Translations under genes and position numbers: made by a program
Notes under the pieces: generated by a model
Database searches by the model: none
What the model was told of the DNA's origin: nothing
Seen by the model: only the letters and a program-made list of their open reading frames with translations
Assembly: GCA_016202435.1 (NCBI GenBank)
Contig: JACQOR010000008.1
Location: forward strand, 1-40,940
Source of the DNA: Chloroflexota bacterium
GTDB lineage: Bacteria; Chloroflexota; UBA6077; SHYK01
Direction: 5' to 3'
Length of the DNA stretch: 40,940 nt
Shown here: positions 31,236 to 39,318 of the stretch, one piece after another
Layout: each line of letters begins with the position of its first letter
Position numbering within the stretch: the stretch's first letter is position 1

Positions 31236-31967
31236 TCAGTTGTAGAAGTAGATGGTATGGGTCTGCCGGTATTCGCCGATCCGCGAGTTGATCTCATAGC
31301 AGCCAGGCTGGGGCACGGAAAGGTAGACCAGGATGTCGGCGTACCGGGCAGCGGTCGCTGATGAAGTAGTGGAACCGATCCTGGGCGCTGAGCCAATGAC
31401 GAGCCGAGAGGTAGCGGTCTCGTTGCCCTCACGAATGAACTGCGGAGCGGCGGGGCCGTCGGTCTGTCGAGCCATGAGAACGAGATCACCGGCGACCGAG
31501 CGATCCACGACCCAGACGGTGCGAACGAGTTCGTTGCGCCAGGGGAGGACTGGCAAGGGGCGGGCGGCGAGCCAAACGGGAAAGTCGCCGATTGTCGGTG
31601 CGAGATCGGGGCGCGTGTCCCCAACGGTGCTGACCCGGCACCAGACCGGTGGTGTCGGCCAGACCGGCTGTCGGTCCCGATTGACGAAGATCGGCGCGGT
31701 GGGAATGGGTGTGCCGGTGGGTTGCGGAGGCGTCGCGGTCGTTCGAGAGGGGAAGCGTGTCGGCTGCCCGGCCGCAGCCTGCTGTTGCTGAGGCGCGCAG
31801 CCTGAGAACAACAGCAACATGAGCACCCCGAGGGCGAAGAGGTGCGGGGAACCGGCGATAAATCCGGAGCCATTGGCCCGTAGCGCGGGGGCTTGTCCCC
31901 CGCCGAATTCTTGCGGGCGGCAAGCCCCCGCAGTACCAAGCAGCCTGCTCCCTACGACTGATGCCAA
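31236..31967 (-). CDS. Putative lipoprotein
   Basis: The mature part begins at the lipobox Cys (codon 31799-31797) in VLMLLLFSGCAPQQQQ, followed by a Gln/Pro/Thr-rich tether and a ~150-residue domain with no recognised family (ending QPGCYEINSRIGEYRQTHTI). The first ~35 codons of the open frame overlap an inverted repeat at 31885-31931, so the true start is probably nearer the hydrophobic segment, although no good start codon with a ribosome-binding site was found. It would sit on the outer face of the membrane and is the first gene of the pair with the LppP-like protein. Confidence 0.65.
   Translation of the reverse strand: MASVVGSRLLGTAGACRPQEFGGGQAPALRANGSGFIAGSPHLFALGVLMLLLFSGCAPQQQQAAAGQPTRFPSRTTATPPQPTGTPIPTAPIFVNRDRQPVWPTPPVWCRVSTVGDTRPDLAPTIGDFPVWLAARPLPVLPWRNELVRTVWVVDRSVAGDLVLMARQTDGPAAPQFIREGNETATSRLVIGSAPRIGSTTSSATAARYADILVYLSVPQPGCYEINSRIGEYRQTHTIYFYN
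31885..31931. repeat. GC-rich inverted repeat
   Basis: GCGGGGGCTTG (31885-31895) pairs exactly with CAAGCCCCCGC (31921-31931). The inner TCCCCCGCC and GGGCGG can pair further. It looks like a dispersed intergenic palindrome between tyrA and the lipoprotein gene. Confidence 0.55.
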
Positions 31968-31970
31968 TCT

Positions 31971-32906
31971 CTACCTGAAGAATAGAAAGCGGCGTCTCTG
32001 CGCGCGTGGCTCGGCCCGGGGCGCTGACGATGGTGCCTGCATCTCGTTCGCTTCGACCCAGTCCGTGTGGAGCCGGTGAGCCCGGGACAGCATCGCGGCG
32101 AGCTCCGCGGCTTGACTATCGCTGACCAAGGATCGCAGCTCGCTCAGGCTGGCAATCAGCTCGTCGAGCTGCCGCAGGAGCGGCCCCCGGTTGGTCAACG
32201 CGATGTCCGTCCACATCTCGTCGCTGCTTTCCACGAGGCTGGTCGCGGTGCGAAAGCCGCCTGCCGCGAGTTTGGCCATTTCGGGCCAGGCGCTCTGCGA
32301 GGCGACCGCGGCAACGAGCGCGGCCGCCGTGAAATAGGGGAGGTGGCTCACCGCCGCGAGCAGCCCGTCGTGCTCTTCCGGGTCGACGAAATGGGGTGTG
32401 GCGCCAACGCTCTGGACGAGCTCGGAGGCGCGTTCCACCGCCCACGGGGGCGCGCCGGCGGTGGGGGTGAGGCAGTACACCGACCCCACGAAGAGCTGGG
32501 CATCTGGTCCGCTGACACCGGACCGGAGGCGGCCGGCCAGGGGATGGCCGCCGACGAAACCTGCTTGCGCCGGGAGTGACGCGCTGGCCTGCTTTACGAT
32601 GGCCGCCTTGGTGCTGCCCGTATCGGTTACCAACGCGCTGTCATCGAGGTGAGGTCCAAGGTCAGCCAGGAGGTCGATGATGGCTCTCACCGGAGCTGCG
32701 AGCACGATGGTGTCGGCGCCACGGACGGCTGCTTCTGTCGTGGCCGCCGCGCGATCAATGGCTTTTTCGCGCTTGGCCCGGCGGAGGGTTTCTTGGTCCG
32801 GGTCGAAGCCGACGACCAGCGGAGGAGAAGAAGTCTGCTTCAGCGCCATCCCCAGGGAGGCGCCGATAAGGCCGAGACCCAGAATCGCCACCTGTTGGAA
32901 GGGCAT
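31971..32906 (-). CDS. tyrA: Prephenate dehydrogenase
   Basis: The protein has 311 residues. The Rossmann motif VAILGLGLIGASLGMALK and acidic Asp in VVGFDPDQET favour NAD+. DTGSTKAAIV and FVGGHPLAGRLRSGVSGPDA give the catalytic His and substrate-binding residues of the family. The helical C-terminal dimerisation domain (HDGLLAAVSHLPYFTAAALV) follows. It makes 4-hydroxyphenylpyruvate in tyrosine synthesis. The C-terminal ~25 residues (APSSAPRAEPRAQRRRFLFF) are a basic extension beyond the usual end. There is no ACT domain. It runs on the minus strand next to the site-2 protease. Confidence 0.92.
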   Translation of the reverse strand: MPFQQVAILGLGLIGASLGMALKQTSSPPLVVGFDPDQETLRRAKREKAIDRAAATTEAAVRGADTIVLAAPVRAIIDLLADLGPHLDDSALVTDTGSTKAAIVKQASASLPAQAGFVGGHPLAGRLRSGVSGPDAQLFVGSVYCLTPTAGAPPWAVERASELVQSVGATPHFVDPEEHDGLLAAVSHLPYFTAAALVAAVASQSAWPEMAKLAAGGFRTATSLVESSDEMWTDIALTNRGPLLRQLDELIASLSELRSLVSDSQAAELAAMLSRAHRLHTDWVEANEMQAPSSAPRAEPRAQRRRFLFFR

Positions 32907-32937
32907 GCCTGCTCAGTCGCCCCACATTTCTTGGAAG

Positions 32938-33567
32938 CTAGCGGAGACCGGCGAGACCGAAGGCACGTGCGACCGGTCCGAAGATGCGTCCGATGATGTC
33001 GAGGTGGAGGAACGAGGAAGCAAAGAACAGCACCAGAATCAGTCCGGGGCCAATCCGCTCGAGCTGGCGCAGTGCTTCACTTGGTTGCCGGGGGAGCACG
33101 CCCACCAAGAAACTGAATCCGTCCAGGGGCGGGATGGGGAGCAGATTGAACACGAAGAGCAGCAGATTCAGCGCCGTGGCCAGAAACAGAAATTGACGCA
33201 GGATAAGCGGCAAGTCGAGGTCTGCTCTCAGGGGTGCTGCGAAAGCAAAGGCGAGCAAGAGATTCGAAACGGGTCCGGCGGCCGCTACGAGCGCGCTGCC
33301 CAATCTCGGGTTGGGGCGCAGGTTTGACGGGTTGACCGGCGTCCATCCCCAGCCGATACCGACCATGATGAACATCAAGATCCCGAGTGGATCGATGTGG
33401 CGCATCGGGTTGAGGGTAAGGCGGCCGTACTGCCGGGGGGTATTGTCGCCAAGTGCCGTGGCGACGAATGCGTGGTTAGCTTCATGGAAGGCAACCGCCA
33501 CAACGAAGGCGGCTGTCAGCAGCAGGATCGTTGTTAGGTCGAAGTTCCCGCCAAGGATGCCTCCCAA
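32938..33567 (-). CDS. Site-2 protease-type membrane metallopeptidase (M50)
   Basis: The protein has 209 residues with about five to six membrane segments. The zinc-binding motif HEANH lies in VVAVAFHEANHAFVATALGD. The second motif NLLPIPPLDGF lies further on, in place of the NPDG found in RseP-like enzymes. It belongs to the short rhomboid-length site-2 protease branch without a PDZ domain. Such enzymes cut transmembrane substrates, often regulators. It is divergent from argC with a 155-bp shared upstream region. Confidence 0.88.
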   Translation of the reverse strand: MGGILGGNFDLTTILLLTAAFVVAVAFHEANHAFVATALGDNTPRQYGRLTLNPMRHIDPLGILMFIMVGIGWGWTPVNPSNLRPNPRLGSALVAAAGPVSNLLLAFAFAAPLRADLDLPLILRQFLFLATALNLLLFVFNLLPIPPLDGFSFLVGVLPRQPSEALRQLERIGPGLILVLFFASSFLHLDIIGRIFGPVARAFGLAGLR

Positions 33568-33619
33568 TACGCCCCCTTGTTGGCGAGTATAGCATGGGTT
33601 TTTTGGCGCCCCAGTCGCC

Positions 33620-33625
33620 TATAAT
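33620..33625 (+). promoter_or_regulatory. Candidate -10 element for argC
   Basis: A perfect TATAAT lies about 97 bases before argC, but no good -35 hexamer is found at the right distance. On the opposite strand TATACT (33587-33592) is a possible -10 for the protease gene. Confidence 0.35.
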
Positions 33626-33722
33626 CGGGCATATCTGGCTCGTTAACCGCCGTTGATGCGCAGTCGAGGCGCTTTTCGTGGCGGCCGGCGCTTGCACGGC
33701 CGCTTTGTTGTTCGGGGGCCAA

Positions 33723-34754
33723 ATGGCAGAGAAGATCCGGGTTGGCGTGATCAACGTCACGGGCTATGCCGGCGCTGAGTTGGCGCGGATCCTGGCGCGC
33801 CATCCCGCCGTCGAGCTGACCCAGGTCACCGGCCGCAGCGCGGTTGGCCAGCCCCTCCGAAAGGTCTTCGCACATCTTGCGGAGCTAGGGCTGGACGTTG
33901 CTGAGGACATCACGCAGGCAGACGTCTGCTTTTCCGCGCTTCCGCACCACGCGTCCGCTGAGGTTGTCCCCGAGCTATTGGCAGCGGGACGAAAGGTGAT
34001 TGATCTATCGGCAGACTATCGAATCGACGATCAGGCAACCTACGAGGCCTGGTACGGCCTGCATCCGTCGCCGTCGTACCTGGACGAAGCGGTGTATGGG
34101 CTCCCTGAGCTGCATCGGCGCGAGGTGGAGGCGGCGCGGCTGGTGGGCAACCCCGGTTGCTATCCCACTGCCAGCATCCTGGGCCTTGCGCCCGTGGCCG
34201 GGATAATCGAAGCGGATGTGGTAGTCGATGCCAAGAGCGGCATCTCGGGCGCGGGGCGTTCCCAAACCCTGGACGTGAACCACTACGCGGAAGTGAACGA
34301 AAGCGTCCGGGCCTACGGACTCGATGGCCATCGCCACCAACCGGAGATAGCCCAGGAGTTGAACCGCGTGCGGGCGAAAGTGGGAGTCTCGACTCCCGTA
34401 GAGCTAACGTTCGTGCCGCACCTCATTCCGATGACCCGCGGCATCCTGGCGACGTGCTATGCGCGGCTCACCGAACCGCTGTCGATGGACGAACTGATGG
34501 AACGCTATCGTGACTTCTACACGGGCCAACCGTTCGTGCGCGTGGTCGAGGAGCCGCCGGCCACGAAGTACACGTGGGGCAGCAACTTCTGCTTCATTTG
34601 CCCGCGCCTCTCGCCACAGACGGGACGCTTGATCGTGACCTCAGCCATCGACAACCTGGTGAAAGGCGCGGCGGGGCAGGCCGTCCAGAATATGAATCTC
34701 ATGAGCGGATACGAGGAGACGCTGGGTCTCGAAGCGCTTCCCACGTATCCCTAG
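33723..34754 (+). CDS. argC: N-acetyl-gamma-glutamyl-phosphate reductase
   Basis: The protein has 343 residues from ATG33723. NADPH-binding VGVINVTGYAGAELARIL is at the start. The catalytic Cys lies in VGNPGCYPTASILGLAPV near residue 144. GLPELHRREV, SGISGAGRSQTLDVNHY and HLIPMTRGILATCYA fit the dimerisation and substrate domain. It is the third step of arginine synthesis. It leads the cluster argC-argJ-argB-argD with 18 bp before argJ, so the genes are a single operon. No ARG box was checked. Confidence 0.96.
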   Translation: MAEKIRVGVINVTGYAGAELARILARHPAVELTQVTGRSAVGQPLRKVFAHLAELGLDVAEDITQADVCFSALPHHASAEVVPELLAAGRKVIDLSADYRIDDQATYEAWYGLHPSPSYLDEAVYGLPELHRREVEAARLVGNPGCYPTASILGLAPVAGIIEADVVVDAKSGISGAGRSQTLDVNHYAEVNESVRAYGLDGHRHQPEIAQELNRVRAKVGVSTPVELTFVPHLIPMTRGILATCYARLTEPLSMDELMERYRDFYTGQPFVRVVEEPPATKYTWGSNFCFICPRLSPQTGRLIVTSAIDNLVKGAAGQAVQNMNLMSGYEETLGLEALPTYP

Positions 34755-34772
34755 GACGGGGTTCTCACGGGC

Positions 34773-35996
34773 TTGGTGCCTGAACAGAATCGCTTCGTGG
34801 CGCTGCCCGATCCGTCGGTGACCGCGCCGGACGGCTTCCTCGCCGGAGCGACGTCTGCGGGAGTCAAAGAAGGCACGTCACGGCTGGACCTGGCGATCGT
34901 GGCGGCTGGCGGGCCTTGCGCAGCCCACGCCCTCTTTACCCAAAGCCAGGTGGTAGCTGCGCCGGTGATCGTGAGCCGGGAGCGGATACAGAGCGGGCGG
35001 GCTCAGGGGATAGTTGTCAACTCTGGCAATGCGAACGCGTGCAACGGCCCGGATGGTCTGACTGCGGCCCGAGCGATGGCGGATGCCGCGGCCGGGCACA
35101 TTGGAGTGGATCCGAGCCTGATGCTGGTGGCCTCGACTGGGCTCATCGGAGCCCCTTTTCCCATCGAGCGCGTGCTGGACGGAATCAGGAAGATTCGCCT
35201 GACGCCCACCGGTGGGCATGACGCGGCAAAGGCGATCATGACCACGGATCTGGTGGCAAAGGAAGCGGCGCGCGTCGGGAAGGTGGGCGAGCGTCGTGTC
35301 ACGGTCGCCGGTATGGCGAAAGGCTCGGGGATGATCCATCCGCAGATGGCGACCATGCTGGCAGTCATAACGACGGACGCGGCGTTGGAGCCACCCACCG
35401 CCCGAACGGCGCTCAAGCGGGCGACGGACGCCTCTTTCAATCAGGTGAGCGTGGATCGGGACACCAGCACGAACGACACGGTTGTGCTCCTCGCCGGCGG
35501 GGCTGCGGGTGGCGTGCCGATCCAGAGCGGTAGCCTCGAGGCGCGCGCTTTCGGCCGGTTGCTCGATGGAGTTTGCATCGATCTGGCCCGCATGATCGCG
35601 AGTGACGGCGAAGGCGCGAGCCGGCTTATCGAGGTGAGTGTGGAGGGCGCCCGCTCAACACTGGATGCGCGACGCCTCGCCCGCGAGGTGGCCGCCTCCA
35701 ATTTGGTGAAGGCGGCCGTCTACGGGCGCGACCCGAACTGGGGCCGCATCATGATGGCCATGGGGAACGCGGGTGTGCGTTTCGATCCTGCGCAGGTCGA
35801 CATCTACATCGGCGATCACCAGGTAGCCAGGCAGGGAGCGTTCTTCCCCTTCGATTGGAACGCGGTGGCAGGGGCGATGGGCAGCGAAGAGGTGGTGATT
35901 CGAATTCGACTGGATGCAGGCACTGCCGCTGGTTCGGCCTGGGGATGCGACCTCACCGAAGGCTACGTGAAGATCAACGCGGAATACACGACGTGA
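34773..35996 (+). CDS. argJ: Glutamate N-acetyltransferase/amino-acid acetyltransferase
   Basis: The protein has 407 residues, starting at TTG34773 (GTG34776 is equally possible; the ribosome-binding site is weak). The autocleavage site HPQMATMLAVITTD, with Thr as nucleophile after Ala-Thr-Met-Leu, divides alpha and beta chains. VVNSGNANACNG and the closing WGRIMMAMGNAGVRFDP and GYVKINAEY are family hallmarks. ArgJ recycles the acetyl group between ornithine and glutamate. Its stop overlaps the argB start (GTGA), so argB is translationally coupled. Confidence 0.96.
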   Translation: MVPEQNRFVALPDPSVTAPDGFLAGATSAGVKEGTSRLDLAIVAAGGPCAAHALFTQSQVVAAPVIVSRERIQSGRAQGIVVNSGNANACNGPDGLTAARAMADAAAGHIGVDPSLMLVASTGLIGAPFPIERVLDGIRKIRLTPTGGHDAAKAIMTTDLVAKEAARVGKVGERRVTVAGMAKGSGMIHPQMATMLAVITTDAALEPPTARTALKRATDASFNQVSVDRDTSTNDTVVLLAGGAAGGVPIQSGSLEARAFGRLLDGVCIDLARMIASDGEGASRLIEVSVEGARSTLDARRLAREVAASNLVKAAVYGRDPNWGRIMMAMGNAGVRFDPAQVDIYIGDHQVARQGAFFPFDWNAVAGAMGSEEVVIRIRLDAGTAAGSAWGCDLTEGYVKINAEYTT

Positions 35997-36790
35997 CCGA
36001 GGCACGGTTCTTGGAGTCGGTGAAGAACCAAACGCTGGTGCTCAAGCTGGGTGGGAGCGTCGGCCAGGAGGACACCCTTCCGGAGGACGTGAACCGACTC
36101 CAGCAGGCCGGTGCCCGAGTCGTGATCGTGCATGGAGGGGGACCCCTCATTACGGCCTGGCTGGACCGGACCGGGAAAGAGACGCGCTTCGTCGGTGGGC
36201 TTCGTTACACGGATGCTGAGACCCTTGAGATTGTGCGCATGGTGCTGTCGGGGTTGGTCAACACCGAGGTGGTCGCCCGCATCGGTGCAGCGGGCGGCCG
36301 GGCCATCGGGCTTTCGGGAAGTGACGACGGCTTGCTACGGGCGCGGGTCAAGGATCCGGAGCTGGGGTTGGTTGGAGACGTGTATGCCGTGGACCCCGCT
36401 CCCGTCGAGCTCTTGCTTGATCGGGGCTATGTCGTCGTAGTCGCACCCGTTGCTGTCACCGACCGCGGCGGGTTCTTGAACGTCAACGCCGATACGGTCG
36501 CCGGTGAGATTGCATTGGCATTGGAGGCGGATCGTCTCCTGTTCTTGACCGACGTGCCCGGCATCTCGGACGGGACTCGCGCTCTGTCGAAGATCACCAC
36601 CGATGAGGCGCGCGCGCTCATTGCTCGCGGTATCATCGCTGGGGGGATGGTCCCGAAGGTCGAGGCGTGCGTGCGCGCGGCCGGCAGCGGGCGCGTGACC
36701 CAGATCGTTGATGGGCGCCAGGCGCACGTGGTACTGGAAGCGGTCGCGAGCGCGGAGCCGGTCGGCACGCTGTTCCAGGGCACTCTGTAG
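35993..36790 (+). CDS. argB: Acetylglutamate kinase
   Basis: The protein has 265 residues. GTG35993 lies within the argJ stop (GTGA), a better start than the longer open frame. LVLKLGGSVGQEDTL and VVIVHGGGPLITAWL bind ATP and N-acetylglutamate. NVNADTVAGEIALALEADRL, then LTDVPGIS and GGMVPKVEACVRAAGSG, complete the fold. There is no N-terminal helix as in arginine-inhibited hexameric forms, suggesting the feedback-insensitive type. A 37-codon ORF separates it from argD. Confidence 0.95.
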   Translation: MTEARFLESVKNQTLVLKLGGSVGQEDTLPEDVNRLQQAGARVVIVHGGGPLITAWLDRTGKETRFVGGLRYTDAETLEIVRMVLSGLVNTEVVARIGAAGGRAIGLSGSDDGLLRARVKDPELGLVGDVYAVDPAPVELLLDRGYVVVVAPVAVTDRGGFLNVNADTVAGEIALALEADRLLFLTDVPGISDGTRALSKITTDEARALIARGIIAGGMVPKVEACVRAAGSGRVTQIVDGRQAHVVLEAVASAEPVGTLFQGTL

Positions 36791-36805
36791 TCAGGGGGTC
36801 GACCG

Positions 36806-36919
36806 GTGTCTCCTGCAGTGAAAGCGGCCCTCGAAAAGGCCTTGCTCGCGGCGCTGCTGGCGGGAGCGATTGCGTTCATGCGTGAGTATGCCAACGAGAA
36901 GAGCAAGCAGCATGAGTAA
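36806..36919 (+). CDS. Small ORF between argB and argD, 37 residues
   Basis: From GTG36806 (GGGGG seven bases before). Residues about 3-25 (PAVKAALEKALLAALLAGAI) make a hydrophobic to amphipathic helix, then a charged tail EYANEKSKQHE. It could sit in the membrane. Its stop overlaps the argD start by eight bases, so its translation would carry ribosomes into argD. It may be a real small protein or a translational-coupling leader. No homologue is known to me. Confidence 0.5.
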   Translation: MSPAVKAALEKALLAALLAGAIAFMREYANEKSKQHE

Positions 36920-38102
36920 GGCGGCGCAGTGGATGGAGCGAGCTGACCGGACGATGATGTACTTCGGCCGGTACCCGGCGGTCATCGAGCGAGGCCAGGG
37001 CTGCCGGGTTTGGGACGTGGATGGCAAGCCCTATCTCGACTTCCTGGGCGGGTTGGCCGTCGATAGCCTCGGCCACGCGCCCCCCGCGGTCGTCGATGCC
37101 GTCTCGCGGCAGGCCGCGACGCTGGTCCAGACCTCCAACCTGCTCTATACGCTGCCCCAGATCGAGCTTGCCGAGTTCCTCGTGAGCCATTCCGGCTTCG
37201 ACAAGGTGTTCTTCAGCAACAGCGGCGCCGAGGCCAATGAAGCGGCTCTCAAGCTAGCCCGCAAATGGGGCAAACGGGAGCGCAACGGCGCCTATCGCAT
37301 CATCGCCGCGGACCGCTCATTTCACGGACGAACGTTGGCCACGCTCGCCGCTACCGGCAATCCGGCTTATCGAGAGCCTTTCCAGCCGCTTCCTGATGGG
37401 TTCGACTTCGTGCCGTTCAATGACGTGGATGCGCTCGCGGACGCGGTGACTGAGCAAACCGCGGGGGTCATCCTGGAGCCGATTCAGGCGGAGGGTGGCA
37501 TCCACCTGCCGAGCGAGCACTACCTTGCCGACGTGCGGGCACTCTGCGACGAGAAGCGCCTCATGCTGATCTTCGATGAGGTCCAAACCGGGGTCGGTCG
37601 AACCGGAACGCTCTGGGGCTACCAGCAGTGGGGCATCGAGCCGGACGTCATGACGCTGGCCAAGGGCCTGGGAAGCGGGTTCCCCATCGGCGCGACGCTG
37701 GCGAAGGAGCCCTTCTGCGTCTTTGGGCCCGGGGACCACGCGTCGACGTTCGGCGGCAACCCACTCGCCTGTGCGGTCGCGCTGGCCGTCCAACGCGAGA
37801 TCGAGAGCAAGGACCTGGTAGCTCACGCCGCGGAGCTGGGTCGGTACCTCTCCGAGCGCTTGCAGGAACTGGTTTTGCACGACGCTAGGCTCAAAGAGGT
37901 ACGCGGGCGCGGGCTGCTGATCGCTTTGGAGTTCCACGATGAGATCGCACGCCAGGTTCTCGACCTGCTGCGGGATCGCGGCCTCATCGCCAACGCGCTG
38001 AATGCGCGCACGCTGCGTTTTGTTCCGCCCCTCATCGTAACCCGTGCCGAAGTCGATGAGGCCGTCGAGATCCTCGCTGCAGTCCTGACGGAGCTCCGCT
38101 AG
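36912..38102 (+). CDS. argD: Acetylornithine aminotransferase
   Basis: The protein has 396 residues from ATG36912, inside the end of the small ORF. A class-III aminotransferase: VWDVDGKPYLDFLGGLAVDS at the start, FFSNSGAEANEAALKLARKW around the phosphate site, ILEPIQAEGGI, LIFDEVQTGVGRTG and the PLP Lys in TLAKGLGSGFPIGA. It ends with RFVPPLIVTRAEVDEAVEIL. It makes N-acetylornithine, the fourth step. argF, argG and argH are not in the window. Confidence 0.96.
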   Translation: MSKAAQWMERADRTMMYFGRYPAVIERGQGCRVWDVDGKPYLDFLGGLAVDSLGHAPPAVVDAVSRQAATLVQTSNLLYTLPQIELAEFLVSHSGFDKVFFSNSGAEANEAALKLARKWGKRERNGAYRIIAADRSFHGRTLATLAATGNPAYREPFQPLPDGFDFVPFNDVDALADAVTEQTAGVILEPIQAEGGIHLPSEHYLADVRALCDEKRLMLIFDEVQTGVGRTGTLWGYQQWGIEPDVMTLAKGLGSGFPIGATLAKEPFCVFGPGDHASTFGGNPLACAVALAVQREIESKDLVAHAAELGRYLSERLQELVLHDARLKEVRGRGLLIALEFHDEIARQVLDLLRDRGLIANALNARTLRFVPPLIVTRAEVDEAVEILAAVLTELR

Positions 38103-38137
38103 GCCCGAAGCGCCACCCGATCTCCCGGGTCGCTAGC

Positions 38138-39187
38138 TCAGACCATGATCTTGCCGTTGTCTACCACGACGATATTGTCGTCCACGACGACCGTCGGCCT
38201 GTCGATGACGCCTTCCGTCCGGAACACACTGTTCACGATGCCGCGGTCAGCGCCCTGTCCGATGCCGAAATGCATCGCACCCAAGCGCTTCTTCTCGCTC
38301 CGCATGAGCCCGAGGTTCGGCATCGCCAGCTTGTTGGTTCCGATGGCAATCTCACCACCGATGCGCCAGGCGTTCTCGTCGCCGTATGTGTCGATGTACT
38401 GCTTCAGCTGATCGGCCTCAGCCCCGCCGTCGACGCCGATGACTGTGCCGTCCTTGACGGTCAGCTGGACCTGGCCCTTCCAGACCCCCTGCGGAAACGC
38501 GGCAGTGGTGTCCCAGATGACCGTTCCGTTCCCAGTATTCGGCTTCGGCTCGATGTGGATCTCGCCGTGGGGCCACGTGCCGCCGCCGAGTTTTCCCGTT
38601 TGCGGGTTGCGGGTGAACGGCTCAACGGGTTCTCCCCAGCGCTGCGCGTTCGAGTATGGCATGTCACTGATGTCACAGAGGAAGTCCATCCCGAATTTCG
38701 AGGTCACCCGCAGCATCTTGCCCTTGTCGTAGACCTCGCCGATCCGCCGCTGGATGTCCTGGCATTCCAGGCACTGGTCCTTGGTGGCCCGTCCAGCACC
38801 GTCGCACAATACTTCGGCCGTCATTTCCTCCATCAGCCAGGCGCGCGCGTTTCCTGGAAGCGGGTTGCGGCCCGAATGGCTGAAATTCCCAACCGTCATT
38901 CGAGTGGTCAACAGGAGTATGTTGTCCGCTTCGATGGCGGCGGCTCGCACCATGGGTCCCGGATTCTGCTCGTGGTATTCCCGACGTGGGATCATCACCA
39001 GCGTTGGATCAGCGCCATGCTCGGCGATTACCGCCATGGCGGACGCCCAGACCATGGGATCCATGGCATCGTCGGTGAAAACCAGCATCTTGTCCTCAGG
39101 CTCGACGTTCCGCAGCGGATACTGCCACGCCTTCATCAACCTGATGATCTGCGTGGATGGGGCCCCGTACCGCTCGCCCATTGCCAT
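38138..39187 (-). CDS. M29 aminopeptidase / NicX-like family protein
   Basis: The protein has 349 residues from ATG39187, with GGGAGG eight bases upstream. The C-terminal half matches the thermophilic aminopeptidase/NicX fold: GGEIAIGTNKLAMPNLG, EKKRLGAMHFGIGQGADRG and GVIDRPTVVVDDNIVVVD. The first His ligand (AMHFGIG) is present. The usual HxD pair, expected in the block NSVFRTEG, is replaced by R and E, so metal binding may be altered. The N-terminal part (DKMLVFTDDAMDPMVW) is typical. Peptidase or ring-cleaving dioxygenase activity cannot be assigned. Confidence 0.75.
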   Translation of the reverse strand: MAMGERYGAPSTQIIRLMKAWQYPLRNVEPEDKMLVFTDDAMDPMVWASAMAVIAEHGADPTLVMIPRREYHEQNPGPMVRAAAIEADNILLLTTRMTVGNFSHSGRNPLPGNARAWLMEEMTAEVLCDGAGRATKDQCLECQDIQRRIGEVYDKGKMLRVTSKFGMDFLCDISDMPYSNAQRWGEPVEPFTRNPQTGKLGGGTWPHGEIHIEPKPNTGNGTVIWDTTAAFPQGVWKGQVQLTVKDGTVIGVDGGAEADQLKQYIDTYGDENAWRIGGEIAIGTNKLAMPNLGLMRSEKKRLGAMHFGIGQGADRGIVNSVFRTEGVIDRPTVVVDDNIVVVDNGKIMV

Positions 39188-39318
39188 TGGTCCGACCTCC
39201 CTTGTTTTGTGCTTACCGATGATCAGGTAAGGGGATGATCCTAGCTCGGGGGAGGGAGGGGCACCCTACCCAGACGGGTAGTCCGCACCGGAGGATGCGA
39301 CACCAGCAAGGATCTGGG

